From positions 62,001 through 126,000 of the forward strand of contig JAEYXH010000016.1 of NCBI GenBank assembly GCA_023428545.1: 64,000 bases of DNA, read 5' to 3'. This document shows positions 18,216-26,637 of this stretch, in pieces. A program made the translations under genes and the position numbers. Below the pieces are notes generated by a model. It made no database searches and was not told the origin of the DNA. It saw only the letters and a program-made list of their open reading frames with translations. The DNA is from Bacteroidota bacterium. GTDB lineage: Bacteria; Bacteroidota; Bacteroidia; Bacteroidales; Prolixibacteraceae. Numbering within the stretch: the first letter of the stretch is position 1; every line of letters begins with the position of its first letter.

Positions 18216-19463
18216 ATGAAAAAATACCTGGCAGAAGCGCTGCTGATCGTTTTGTCCCTCATTGTTTTGTTTGCCTATTTTCGTGAAAAAAGTTTAGATT
18301 TTGATCAGGAAAATGTAATTGATATACCGGAGCCTGAGCTTAAATTCGGTTTTCCTGTCGATTCATTTAACATTGTTGAAGGAAAGATTAAAAGCAACCA
18401 GAATTTGGGAGATCTGCTATCGGTTTATGGTGTCAGTATGGCCAGCATCGATCAGCTGGCGAAGAATTCAGTCGAGGTTTTTGATGTGCGCAAGATCCGT
18501 AGCGGCCAGAATTACTATATTTTCCAAAGTCTTGATTCGGCCCGGACAGCCCGGTACATGGTTTATGAGAACAACAAAATTGACTATATCATTTTCAGCC
18601 TGACTGACAGTCTCAATACCTTTACCGGACAGCGAGAGGTTGATGTTATCCAGCGGAATACATCGGGGGTTATTCAATCATCTCTTTGGAATGCAATGGT
18701 TGATAATAACATGGATCCGATTCTGGCCATTTCCCTATCGGAAATATTTGCCTGGACCATAGACTTTTTTGGCATACAAAAGGGTGACCGGTTCAGGGTC
18801 TTGTATGAAGAACAGATGGTCGACAGTGTTTCGGTTGGAATCGGTCAGATACATGCTGTTCAGTTCGAACACATGGACAAGGATTTTTTTGCATTCCGGT
18901 TTTATCAGGATGATCGATTCGATTATTTCGACGATCAGGGGCAGAGTTTAAGAAAGGCCTTCCTGAAGGCACCGATACTTTATTCTTATCGTATAAGCTC
19001 AAAATTCTCGAATAGCCGTTACCATCCTGTTTTAAAAATCAGGAGGCCACATCATGGCGTGGATTATGCCGCTCCATCGGGAACGCCTGTCGTGTCGATA
19101 GGTGATGGTTATGTTGAAGAGCGGGCATATCAGGCAAGAGGTGGTGGAAATTATGTAAGGATTAAGCATAACTCGGTATATTCCACTGTTTATATGCACC
19201 TGAAGGGATTTGGGCCAGGAGTTACAAAAGGCAGTCGGGTTCAGCAAGGGCAGGTAATAGGATATGTAGGGTCAACCGGTCTCTCAACCGGCCCCCATCT
19301 CGATTTCAGGGTGTTTATGAATGGTAGTCCCATTGATCCCCTAAAAATGGAAGCACCACCAACCGAACCGGTTGATTCACTGAACATGCCGTCATATACA
19401 CTGCTCAGGGATTCGATGATGAATGCATTGCAGCTGATTGACTGGGAGAGAACCAGTCAATAA
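18216..19463 (+). CDS. M23-family metallopeptidase (peptidoglycan endopeptidase type)
   Basis: The 415-residue protein has an N-terminal membrane anchor or uncleaved signal (residues 5-22) and a long periplasmic part. The C-terminal lysostaphin/LytM-like domain contains the zinc ligands in RRPHHGVDYAAPSGTPV (near residue 278) and the second site VYMHLKGFG plus STGPHLDFRVF (near residue 363), with the catalytic HxH-type pattern intact. Such enzymes cut cross-links in the cell wall or regulate amidases. The central region (about 40-120) resembles the LysM/OapA-like segment seen in Bacteroidota M23 proteins. It is the last gene of the leuS operon. Confidence 0.9.
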   Translation: MKKYLAEALLIVLSLIVLFAYFREKSLDFDQENVIDIPEPELKFGFPVDSFNIVEGKIKSNQNLGDLLSVYGVSMASIDQLAKNSVEVFDVRKIRSGQNYYIFQSLDSARTARYMVYENNKIDYIIFSLTDSLNTFTGQREVDVIQRNTSGVIQSSLWNAMVDNNMDPILAISLSEIFAWTIDFFGIQKGDRFRVLYEEQMVDSVSVGIGQIHAVQFEHMDKDFFAFRFYQDDRFDYFDDQGQSLRKAFLKAPILYSYRISSKFSNSRYHPVLKIRRPHHGVDYAAPSGTPVVSIGDGYVEERAYQARGGGNYVRIKHNSVYSTVYMHLKGFGPGVTKGSRVQQGQVIGYVGSTGLSTGPHLDFRVFMNGSPIDPLKMEAPPTEPVDSLNMPSYTLLRDSMMNALQLIDWERTSQ

Positions 19464-19479
19464 CTCTTCCAATTTGAAT

Positions 19480-20355
19480 TTACAGCGGTTCTGGATGTAC
19501 AGTGGCTATATAGCCATATTCTTCCAGTAACCTTATCTCGATGCGTGTACATACTTCATGGGCTTCGAACAAGGTCATATCAGAGGGGAGTTTGATGTGG
19601 CAGTTTAGTTCGGTATGATCGCCATAGGTATGTAAATGAATGTGGTGCATATTGAGTGGGATAAGCGAGGTTTCCTGCGCTGAGCCGATGATTGCGAGGA
19701 TCAGCTCATCGGATGGTTTTTCGCCCATCAGCGATTTTATCTCCTTTTTCAAAATATCATAACTTGCGTAGGCGATAATCAGGGCGACGAGGAAACTTAG
19801 AACTGCATCCGTCCACCAGAAATATTTTCCTACGAACAGCCCAATGAGTATTAAGACCGACGAAAGCGCATCGGTACGGTGGTGCCATGCATCAGCTGAA
19901 AGAATGTTGGAGCTGGTTTTTCGTGCCGCAAAGAATGCGTACTGCGCCATCCCTTCTTTTACGACTATGGAAGTAATGGTGGCAACCCAGGCAATTGTGC
20001 CAAATACGGTTGCTTCCTTTGTGCTGAATTTGGCAACGGCCTGGACTGCAAAGTCGAAAGCAATGATTGCCAGCATGACCCCAATGATGATCGCCGTAAT
20101 GTGTTCGATCCTTCCATGGCCAAAGGGATGATCGTGATCGGCTGGCTTGCGTGAGAGAGAACCTCCTATTAGAACAACAACCGAGGAGACGGAATCGGAA
20201 AGGGTATGCCAGGCATCCGCTATAAGTGCCAGGGAGCCGGTAGCCATACCAGCCCAATACTTCAGGATAAACAGGATGGTATTCAGAATGATTGACATCC
20301 AGCCTTCAATCCTGAAATATTTGGTTTTCAGATCGTCAGATGATTTGGACATCAT
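19480..20355 (-). CDS. Cation diffusion facilitator (CDF) family transporter
   Basis: This 291-residue inner-membrane metal/proton antiporter is probably for Zn, Fe or Mn efflux. Six membrane helices can be traced between about residues 18 and 205. The paired metal-site motifs DAWHTLSDSVSS (near residue 47) and DAWHHRTDALSS (near residue 155) are both of the HxxxD type that in characterised CDFs favours zinc or broad divalent selectivity. The cytoplasmic C-terminal domain (about 210-291) contains the His-rich stretch MHHIHLHTYGDHTELNCHI. It lies 18 bases downstream of the LAB_N gene on the same strand. Substrate identity is not decided by the sequence. Confidence 0.92.
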   Translation of the reverse strand: MMSKSSDDLKTKYFRIEGWMSIILNTILFILKYWAGMATGSLALIADAWHTLSDSVSSVVVLIGGSLSRKPADHDHPFGHGRIEHITAIIIGVMLAIIAFDFAVQAVAKFSTKEATVFGTIAWVATITSIVVKEGMAQYAFFAARKTSSNILSADAWHHRTDALSSVLILIGLFVGKYFWWTDAVLSFLVALIIAYASYDILKKEIKSLMGEKPSDELILAIIGSAQETSLIPLNMHHIHLHTYGDHTELNCHIKLPSDMTLFEAHEVCTRIEIRLLEEYGYIATVHPEPL

Positions 20356-20373
20356 CGGGAGTATAAAAAATAT

Positions 20374-21063
20374 TTAATGTAACTTGTTGCTTATTGTCCG
20401 CATCAGGTTCTGTATGACAGGGATCCTGATACCGTAAAACAGGCTTCTTTTCCCAAAGTAAATAAGAATATTCCGTATATACATAAACAATCCCAGAATA
20501 TGGGCAAGAAACAATACGGGATCGAGCCGAAAAATTGAATAGGAAAATATCATGAGAGAACCGATTGTACTGATAATCCAAAATCCTAAAGGCAATACCG
20601 ATTCTTTCTCCCTTTCGGAAGTGATCCACTGGTAGATAAAACGGAAAGTAAAAATAACCTGGCCTGCCGAACCCCAGATCAACAAAAACGAACTGACGTC
20701 CTGATTCTTAAGTATGGATTCAAAGCTGTAATGTTCCGCATTGACCATCCAGACCAAAATGCCAATGGGAGCAATCAGAAAGAACAACCTAAAAAACAGG
20801 GGGATGATATGCCATGCTTTTTTTAACTGTAGATTCCTGACATAAATATAATAAACCAACATCTGTCCAAGAATGATGGAGAAATCCTTCCGGAAAATCC
20901 CGTAAAGTAGCATAAGCAGTGATGCAACCAGACTCAGTTGCCAGAATATGACCGGCGATATCACCTTCCCGGCATGTTCCGATTTAAACCACTGGGCAAT
21001 CGTACGGCCGAAGAACAGAATCTGGGCCAAAAAGCCCAGTGCGAATATGAGATATGTGTTCAT
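20374..21063 (-). CDS. Membrane protein with two LAB_N (lipid A disaccharide synthase N-terminal-like) domains
   Basis: The 229-residue, almost fully hydrophobic protein has about six helices. The LAB_N pattern occurs twice: LGFLAQILFFGRTIAQWFKSE near residues 8-28 and WGSAGQVIFTFRFIYQWITSE near residues 130-150, each followed by SEREKxSVxPxxFW-like text. This indicates an internal duplication. In Bacteroidota such proteins occur near glycosyltransferase or lipid A-type genes, but here the neighbour is a CDF transporter. No enzyme domain is attached, so the catalytic LpxB part is absent. The ATG at 21063 is preferred over an upstream TTG because a -7 element lies at 21089-21082. Confidence 0.82.
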   Translation of the reverse strand: MNTYLIFALGFLAQILFFGRTIAQWFKSEHAGKVISPVIFWQLSLVASLLMLLYGIFRKDFSIILGQMLVYYIYVRNLQLKKAWHIIPLFFRLFFLIAPIGILVWMVNAEHYSFESILKNQDVSSFLLIWGSAGQVIFTFRFIYQWITSEREKESVLPLGFWIISTIGSLMIFSYSIFRLDPVLFLAHILGLFMYIRNILIYFGKRSLFYGIRIPVIQNLMRTISNKLH

Positions 21064-21081
21064 AAAATGAGGTAGGGAAGG

Positions 21082-21089
21082 CAAAAATA
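21082..21089 (-). promoter_or_regulatory. -7 promoter element of the LAB_N-CDF operon
   Basis: TATTTTTG on the minus strand matches TAnnTTTG and ends 19 bases upstream of the ATG at 21063. It overlaps the TTG codon that would start a longer reading frame, which argues against that start. Confidence 0.4.
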
Positions 21090-21183
21090 CTAAAATTGGT
21101 ACAGCCCGTCCTTGAAATGTTTGAAATAGTCAGGAGTTTATCGGGGCAAACAGGATTGCAGATTGAATCAATCGTAATATTTT

Positions 21184-21927
21184 TCAGGATTCCTCCACCC
21201 CTATGCCAAGTTTGGTCAGTGAATCCTTGGCGGCATTCTGCTGGGCTTCTTTTTTTGAACTCCCTGTGCCTTTTCCAGTTTCCTTATTATCAATGATGAC
21301 CATTGAAACAAATTTGGGTTGTTTACTTCCGTTCGGGTACTCTTCCAAAGTCTCGAACCTGACCAATCTCTTGGTCTTTTGGCTCCATTCGATCAACTTG
21401 CTTTTAAAATTGCTGTCACTTTGTTCCAGCTCGTACAGGTCGATATATTTCGGAATAATGCGTTTAATGATGAAGTACCGGGCAACATCATAACCCCGGT
21501 CAAGGTAGATGGCCCCGATGAGTGCTTCCAGGGCATCACCGTAAATATGGCTTTTGTCGACTGAATTTGTGGCATTGGAGTCAATGTAGACATTCAGCCC
21601 CATATCGTAAGTGAGGTTGGTAAGGATTGAACGGTTGACCAGTTTGGAGCGCATCTTGGTCAGGAAGCCTTCATCTTCCTGGGGAAAACGATTATAGAGA
21701 AAGTCAGCTATAACCGCACCTAAAATGGCATCACCCAGGTATTCGAGTCTTTCGTTGTTGACGACATTTCCCTGGGAGTCGGTTCTGGATGCCGACCTAT
21801 GCGTAAAGGCATTGTCATAAAAGGAGAGTTTTCCGGGATAATACCCGACCAAATCTTTAATAAACAAATAAAACTCTTTTCTGGGGGATGAAAAGAGTTT
21901 TATTCTTTCTGCCAATCTTCTGACCAC
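21184..21927 (-). CDS. rnc: Ribonuclease III
   Basis: RNase III is a double-strand-specific endoribonuclease that processes rRNA and regulatory duplexes. The 247-residue protein has the catalytic signature NNERLEYLGDAILG near residue 58 and the second acidic site GDALEALIGAIYLD near residue 131. A double-stranded-RNA-binding domain occupies the last 75 residues (SKLIEWSQK...GTGSSKKEAQQNAAKDSL). The start codon is GTG at 21927, 6 bases after the fabF stop, so translation is probably coupled. The acpP-fabF-rnc order is conserved in many bacteria. Confidence 0.97.
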   Translation of the reverse strand: MVRRLAERIKLFSSPRKEFYLFIKDLVGYYPGKLSFYDNAFTHRSASRTDSQGNVVNNERLEYLGDAILGAVIADFLYNRFPQEDEGFLTKMRSKLVNRSILTNLTYDMGLNVYIDSNATNSVDKSHIYGDALEALIGAIYLDRGYDVARYFIIKRIIPKYIDLYELEQSDSNFKSKLIEWSQKTKRLVRFETLEEYPNGSKQPKFVSMVIIDNKETGKGTGSSKKEAQQNAAKDSLTKLGIGVEES

Positions 21928-21933
21928 AATGAA

Positions 21934-23175
21934 TTAATATTTTTTGAATGCGACAGTGGCATTATGGCCTCCGAAGCCAAAAGTGTTACTGATGGCAAAC
22001 TTGATATCACGTTTCTTGGCTTTGTTAAAAGTGAAATCAAGTCGGTTATCGATCTCCGGATCATCGGTAAAATGATTGATCGTAGGAGGAATAATACCAT
22101 CTCTCAAGGCAAGGATCGTAGCTATACCCTCAATAGCGCCTGCCGCACCAAGCAGGTGGCCAGTCATCGACTTAGTTGCACTGATGCTCAGGTTATAGGC
22201 ATGTTCTCCAAAGACGCCAAGAATTGCTTTGGGTTCAGCAATGTCGCCCAATGGGGTGGAGGTGCCGTGTACGTTAATGTAATCGACGTCGGTCAAATTT
22301 AGACCGGCATCTTCGACAGCCCACTGCATGACAAGCCTGGCGCCAAGTCCGTCGGGATCGGGTGCTGTCATATGATAGGCATCAGCCGACATTCCACCAC
22401 CTACCACTTCGGCATAGATTTTTGCACCCCTTTTCAGGGCATGATCCAAATCTTCAAGAATGAGTGCACCTGATCCTTCTCCCATTACGAAGCCATCACG
22501 GTCTTTATCGAAAGGCCGTGAGGCCGTAGATGGGTCGTCATTTCTTGTAGATATGGCTCTCATGGAATTAAAGCCGGCCATTGCCGCTTCGTTGACTCCG
22601 GCTTCTGATCCACCTGTGATCATGACATCCACTTTTCCAAGCCTGATTTTGTTGAAGGCTTCAATGATAGCATGAGATGCAGATGCGCAGGCTGTTACCG
22701 TTGTGTAATTTGGCCCCCTGAAACCATATTTGATGGAAATCAATCCTCCCGCAATGTTTGCAATCATCTTGGGAATGAAAAAGGGTGTGAACTGTGGTCT
22801 TTCCGGTTTGTAGGCCTGGACTTCCTCAAAGAAAGTCTGCAGCCCGCCAATTCCGGAACCCCATATGACACCTGCCCTGTTTTTATCCACCGAATCAAGA
22901 TCCAGTCCTGAGTCCTCCATAGCCTGTGAAACAGCACCAAAAGCAAACAAGGTATACATGTCGTGCTTACGTACTTCCTTCTTTTCAATATAAACACTTG
23001 GGTCGAAGTCTTTTACTTCACAGGCAAATTTGGTCTTGTGGTTCTGAGCATCAAATCTGGTTATCGGTCCGGCTCCGCTTACCCCCTTAACGAGGTTCTC
23101 CCAGAACTGGTCAACAGAATTGCCCAGTGGTGAAATGGCACCTAACCCGGTAACTACAACGCGCTTCAATTCCAT
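21934..23175 (-). CDS. fabF: Beta-ketoacyl-ACP synthase II
   Basis: FabF is the condensing enzyme of type II fatty acid elongation. The 413-residue protein starts MELKRVVVTGLGAISPLGN. The active-site Cys lies in TTVTACASASHAI near residue 165, and the two catalytic His are in NVHGTSTPLGD near residue 304 and KSMTGHLLGAAGAIE near residue 340, followed by the Gly-rich NTFGFGGHNA. It follows acpP by 17 bases and precedes rnc by 6, forming one operon. Confidence 0.98.
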   Translation of the reverse strand: MELKRVVVTGLGAISPLGNSVDQFWENLVKGVSGAGPITRFDAQNHKTKFACEVKDFDPSVYIEKKEVRKHDMYTLFAFGAVSQAMEDSGLDLDSVDKNRAGVIWGSGIGGLQTFFEEVQAYKPERPQFTPFFIPKMIANIAGGLISIKYGFRGPNYTTVTACASASHAIIEAFNKIRLGKVDVMITGGSEAGVNEAAMAGFNSMRAISTRNDDPSTASRPFDKDRDGFVMGEGSGALILEDLDHALKRGAKIYAEVVGGGMSADAYHMTAPDPDGLGARLVMQWAVEDAGLNLTDVDYINVHGTSTPLGDIAEPKAILGVFGEHAYNLSISATKSMTGHLLGAAGAIEGIATILALRDGIIPPTINHFTDDPEIDNRLDFTFNKAKKRDIKFAISNTFGFGGHNATVAFKKY

Positions 23176-23192
23176 AAATGACAGGTCTGCAA

Positions 23193-23435
23193 TTATTTGT
23201 TTTTAATGGCTTCCTCGATGTGTGAGATAGCTTCACCTACTGTTGAAATTTTTTCAGCCTGATCGTCCGGAATGGCAAGGTCAAATTCTTTTTCAAATTC
23301 CATGATCAACTCAACAGTATCCAATGAATCAGCACCCAAATCGTTGGTGAATGAAGCTTCGTTGGTAACTTCACTTTCATCGACACCTAATTTGTCAACG
23401 ATGATTGCTTTAACTTTTGCTGCAATATCAGACAT
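23193..23435 (-). CDS. acpP: Acyl carrier protein
   Basis: This 80-residue acidic carrier protein holds fatty-acyl intermediates on a phosphopantetheine arm. The attachment serine is in the signature [12 protein letters not shown] near residue 37. The first gene of acpP-fabF-rnc, it has a well-formed promoter about 50 bases upstream. Confidence 0.98.
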   Translation of the reverse strand: MSDIAAKVKAIIVDKLGVDESEVTNEASFTNDLGADSLDTVELIMEFEKEFDLAIPDDQAEKISTVGEAISHIEEAIKNK

Positions 23436-23482
23436 AGCTCAAAATTTTAGTTAATACTACAATGTTTATTTTAAAATCGGTG

Positions 23483-23513
23483 CAAAGTAATAAATTTACA
23501 AACTATATATCAA
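23483..23513 (-). promoter_or_regulatory. Promoter of acpP-fabF-rnc
   Basis: On the minus strand TTG (23513-23511), a 20-base spacer and TTACTTTG (23490-23483) followed by CA. The -7 element differs from TAnnTTTG at one position. It is divergent from the purN promoter 35 bases away. Confidence 0.5.
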
Positions 23514-23547
23514 AGAAAACAATTAAAAAAAAATAGGGTGAGCGTAT

Positions 23548-23576
23548 TTGTTAATCCTTGTAACCGACTATATTTG
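23548..23576 (+). promoter_or_regulatory. Promoter of purN
   Basis: TTG (23548-23550), an 18-base spacer and TATATTTG (23569-23576): an exact, ideally spaced Bacteroidota promoter. The predicted transcript start leaves a leader of about 35 bases before the purN ATG. Confidence 0.65.
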
Positions 23577-23617
23577 AACATTTTAATCTAATATTCCATA
23601 TATAAAATATACCGCTT

Positions 23618-24196
23618 ATGAATGTTAAGCGTATTGCTTTGTTTGCTTCCGGATCAGGCTCAAATGCACAAAAGATCATTGAGTATTTTGCTGACAGTGA
23701 GTTGATTAAAGTAGATTGTCTGCTTTCAAACAAACCGGATGCCTTTGCCTTGGAAAGAGCCCGAAATGCGGGTGTAGATACCTTAATTTTTAATCGGGAA
23801 CAGTTTTATCACACTTCTTTCGTTTATGATTGGCTCCATTCGCGAAAGATTGACCTCATTGTTCTGGCCGGTTTTCTTTGGCTTGTTCCTGAAAATCTTG
23901 TTCGGGAATTCGAAATTGTAAATATTCATCCTGCCCTCCTTCCCAAATATGGTGGCAAGAACATGTACGGGATGAATGTGCACAAGGCAGTAATAGAACA
24001 GAAAGAAAAGTATTCAGGTATTACCATCCATTACGTAAATGAGCAATATGACGATGGTGCCATCATTTTTCAGGCAACCTGTACGGTATCCAGGGATGAT
24101 TCTCCTGAAACGCTTGCTGAGAAAATTCACGCCCTTGAACATCAGTATTATCCGACGATTATTGAAGAGACCATCCTGAAATCCACAAAATCTTGA
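23618..24196 (+). CDS. purN: Phosphoribosylglycinamide formyltransferase
   Basis: PurN transfers a formyl group from 10-formyl-THF to GAR in purine biosynthesis. The 192-residue protein begins with the nucleotide-binding IALFASGSGSNAQKI. It contains the formyltransferase core NIHPALLPKYGGKNMYGMNVHKAV near residue 107, with the catalytic Asn/His pair, and later GITIHYVNEQYDDGAII with the catalytic Asp. It is a single gene with its own promoter, divergent from acpP. Confidence 0.95.
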   Translation: MNVKRIALFASGSGSNAQKIIEYFADSELIKVDCLLSNKPDAFALERARNAGVDTLIFNREQFYHTSFVYDWLHSRKIDLIVLAGFLWLVPENLVREFEIVNIHPALLPKYGGKNMYGMNVHKAVIEQKEKYSGITIHYVNEQYDDGAIIFQATCTVSRDDSPETLAEKIHALEHQYYPTIIEETILKSTKS

Positions 24197-24284
24197 ATTA
24201 CCTGTTCGAAGCGTTTAACCGTGAACAACTGGTTTTCACGCTGTTAAATAATGTTAAGATTCCGAAGAGCAGAAGTACGGAAGT

Positions 24285-24292
24285 TATATTTG
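24285..24292 (+). promoter_or_regulatory. -7 element immediately upstream of the histidine kinase start
   Basis: TATATTTG followed by CGC ends only 4 bases before the kinase ATG at 24297. If used, transcription would start at or next to the A of the start codon, giving a leaderless message. No well-spaced -33 TTG is visible. Confidence 0.4.
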
Positions 24293-24296
24293 CGCT

Positions 24297-25889
24297 ATGA
24301 GCAGAAATAAGCTGATTACTCTAATCGTAATAATGGCCCTGGTGATGTCAGGTCTGATCATAGTTCAGACAAATAGCATAAGACAGGCAGCGAATATCAG
24401 GGAGGAGCAATTCGACCAAACGGTCAGGCAAGTGCTTTCTGATGTTGTCAGGAGAATTGAGGATCATGAGGCCCAGCTTATTCTTGAAGAAGAATTGTTA
24501 AGCGCAGGAGGTGGGTCGTCAATGCCTTCGAACAATGACATGCTCTCACGTAATCTTCCAGGTGGGGTGATCAGACAGAACTACAGTCTCTCCTTTAGAT
24601 TGTCAGAACAAGGCCAGACGATCCACCAACAAATGGAGATGGTTTTTTCGGATACAGTTTTCAATCATTTGGGTTCATCGCGGGGAATGCCCGGGGACTT
24701 TCCATCTGCTTTCGACAAGTTACTGGATTATGATGCCCAGCAAAGGCGATTGTTGGAGAGTAGGTTAAAAGAGAGTACCCAGGCAATCGAGCGGTACTTT
24801 TTCAGGGGAGGTCCTATTGAGGAAAGGCTTGATGTGGAATTTCTGGAGAACACACTGAATGAAGAATTTAGGACACAGGGCATCACGTTGGATTATAAAT
24901 TTATGGTTAAGGCATTCCTTCGGGGTGAAGAGGAAATTGTCGCCGCCAGTCCTGATTATAAAACCAGTAAACGTGTGAAGGAGTATAATTATCCGTTATT
25001 TCCGAATGATTATGAAATCAGGAAGGCGAATTACCTGATTCTCTACTTCCCCAAAAGGACGGGTTACTTGCTAAATCTCACAGGGATAATGGTCATACCG
25101 ATTATGGTCCTGACTGGTTTGCTGATTGCAATTTTCAGTTATACGATTTGGATCATATTCAGGCAAAAACAATTGTCACAGATAAAGAACGATTTTATCA
25201 ACAACATGACGCATGAGCTGAAAACCCCAATTTCAACCATTTCTCTTGCTAGCCAAATGCTTCAGGATGGCAGTATTGCCAATACCCCCAAAACGATTGA
25301 GCACATTTCAGGGGTCATTTTTCAGGAAAGTAAGCGACTGAGCTTCCAGGTTGAAAAGGTTTTACAGATGGCCATCTTTAATGAGGGTCGCATGAAATTG
25401 AGATTTAAAGATTTGCGACTTAACGAGTTGGTCAGGGGTGTGATTGGTAATTTTGAGCTTCGTGTAAAAAACAGCAATGGCCATTTGAATTACGAACTGA
25501 ATGCAAAACATGACATATTCAAGGGTGATGAAGTCCATATCACCAATGTGGTTTTCAATCTATTGGACAATGCCGTGAAATATAGCAATGAAATTCCTGA
25601 GATATCGGTGACAACCGAATCGCGGCGCGATGTTGTCATATTGTCGGTTGCCGATAAGGGAATTGGCATCGCAAAAGAACACCAGAGCCAGATATTCGAA
25701 AGATTTTATAGGGTGCCGACAGGTAATGTCCACAATGTGAAGGGATTCGGACTGGGGTTAAGCTATGTGAAAAAGATTATCGATGCCCATAATGGCAAGA
25801 TTATTGTCGAAAGTATACCTAATAAGGGGACTAAATTCAGTATTTATTTCCCTCTAAATAACAAGAAAAACCATGGATCAGAAAGTTAA
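24297..25889 (+). CDS. Sensor histidine kinase (RprX-like)
   Basis: This membrane sensor kinase has 530 residues. A first membrane helix (about 6-24) is followed by a periplasmic domain of about 230 residues without a recognisable fold, then a second helix (about 262-288). The HisKA domain has the phospho-acceptor in NNMTHELKTP (His306). The ATPase domain has the N box VVFNLLDNAVKYS (Asn421) and G boxes DKGIGI and GFGLGLSYV. The gene overlaps its response regulator by 17 bases, so the two are translated together. Size, topology and partner resemble the RprX/RprY system of Bacteroides; that identification is from memory of the family and is not proven here. The signal sensed is unknown. Confidence 0.93.
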   Translation: MSRNKLITLIVIMALVMSGLIIVQTNSIRQAANIREEQFDQTVRQVLSDVVRRIEDHEAQLILEEELLSAGGGSSMPSNNDMLSRNLPGGVIRQNYSLSFRLSEQGQTIHQQMEMVFSDTVFNHLGSSRGMPGDFPSAFDKLLDYDAQQRRLLESRLKESTQAIERYFFRGGPIEERLDVEFLENTLNEEFRTQGITLDYKFMVKAFLRGEEEIVAASPDYKTSKRVKEYNYPLFPNDYEIRKANYLILYFPKRTGYLLNLTGIMVIPIMVLTGLLIAIFSYTIWIIFRQKQLSQIKNDFINNMTHELKTPISTISLASQMLQDGSIANTPKTIEHISGVIFQESKRLSFQVEKVLQMAIFNEGRMKLRFKDLRLNELVRGVIGNFELRVKNSNGHLNYELNAKHDIFKGDEVHITNVVFNLLDNAVKYSNEIPEISVTTESRRDVVILSVADKGIGIAKEHQSQIFERFYRVPTGNVHNVKGFGLGLSYVKKIIDAHNGKIIVESIPNKGTKFSIYFPLNNKKNHGSES

Positions 25890-26562
25890 GCTTTTACTGG
25901 CCGAGGACGATGAGAACCTGGGTCTGCTACTGAAAGAGTATTTGTTGGCCAAAGGTTATGATGCCACCTTATATCCTGACGGAGACGCTGCCTTCAAAGG
26001 CTTCATGAAGAATCATTACGACATATGCGTCCTCGATATAATGATGCCCAAGAAAGATGGATTCACCCTTGCAAAAGAGATGAGGATGGTGAATAGTGAG
26101 ATTCCCATTATCTTTCTGACCGCAAAGAACCTGAAAGATGATGTAATTGAAGGATTCAGGCTTGGGGCCGATGATTATATCACAAAGCCATTCAGTATGG
26201 AAGAACTGATTTTCAGGATTGAGGCTATCCTTCGTCGTACTTCACAGGAAGCACAGGGAGTAAGCCAGCAGATTTACAAACTGGGGCGTTACACTTTTGA
26301 TACGCTGAAGCAAACCTTAACCAATGGTGAGGATGTGGTAAAGCTGACAACCAAGGAGGCTGATCTGCTAAAACTGTTATGTCAGAATGCCAATAAGGTT
26401 CTGGAGCGAAATTTTGCCCTGAAATCCATATGGATAGATGACAATTATTTCAACGCAAGGAGCATGGATGTTTATATTACAAAGCTTCGCAAACATCTTA
26501 AAGATGAACCTACGGTCGAAATCATCAACGTGCATGGGAAAGGGTACAAGCTGATTCTATAA
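25873..26562 (+). CDS. OmpR-family response regulator (RprY-like)
   Basis: The regulator has 229 residues: a receiver domain (1-120) with the acidic pocket EDD near residues 11-13, the phospho-acceptor Asp55 in CVLDIMMPKKDG, and the conserved Lys in ADDYITKPFS. A winged-helix DNA-binding domain (about 135-229) ends RSMDVYITKLRKHLKDEPTVEIINVHGKGYKL. The start overlaps the kinase gene end. Its targets cannot be read from this window. A strong bidirectional terminator follows and separates it from the convergent lepA. Confidence 0.95.
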   Translation: MDQKVKLLLAEDDENLGLLLKEYLLAKGYDATLYPDGDAAFKGFMKNHYDICVLDIMMPKKDGFTLAKEMRMVNSEIPIIFLTAKNLKDDVIEGFRLGADDYITKPFSMEELIFRIEAILRRTSQEAQGVSQQIYKLGRYTFDTLKQTLTNGEDVVKLTTKEADLLKLLCQNANKVLERNFALKSIWIDDNYFNARSMDVYITKLRKHLKDEPTVEIINVHGKGYKLIL

Positions 26563-26575
26563 TGAACCCATAAAT

Positions 26576-26623
26576 AAAAGTGCGGCAGTTTTTCCTTTGA
26601 CGGAAATGCTGCCGCACTTTTTG
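26576..26623. terminator. Bidirectional terminator between the response regulator gene and lepA
   Basis: AAAAGTGCGGCAG (26576-26588) and CTGCCGCACTTTT (26609-26621) form a 13-base stem with an inner TTTCC/GGAAA pairing. The arms are A-rich on the left and T-rich on the right, so it can end both convergent transcripts. Confidence 0.88.
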
Positions 26624-26637
26624 TTACTGTATATGGG

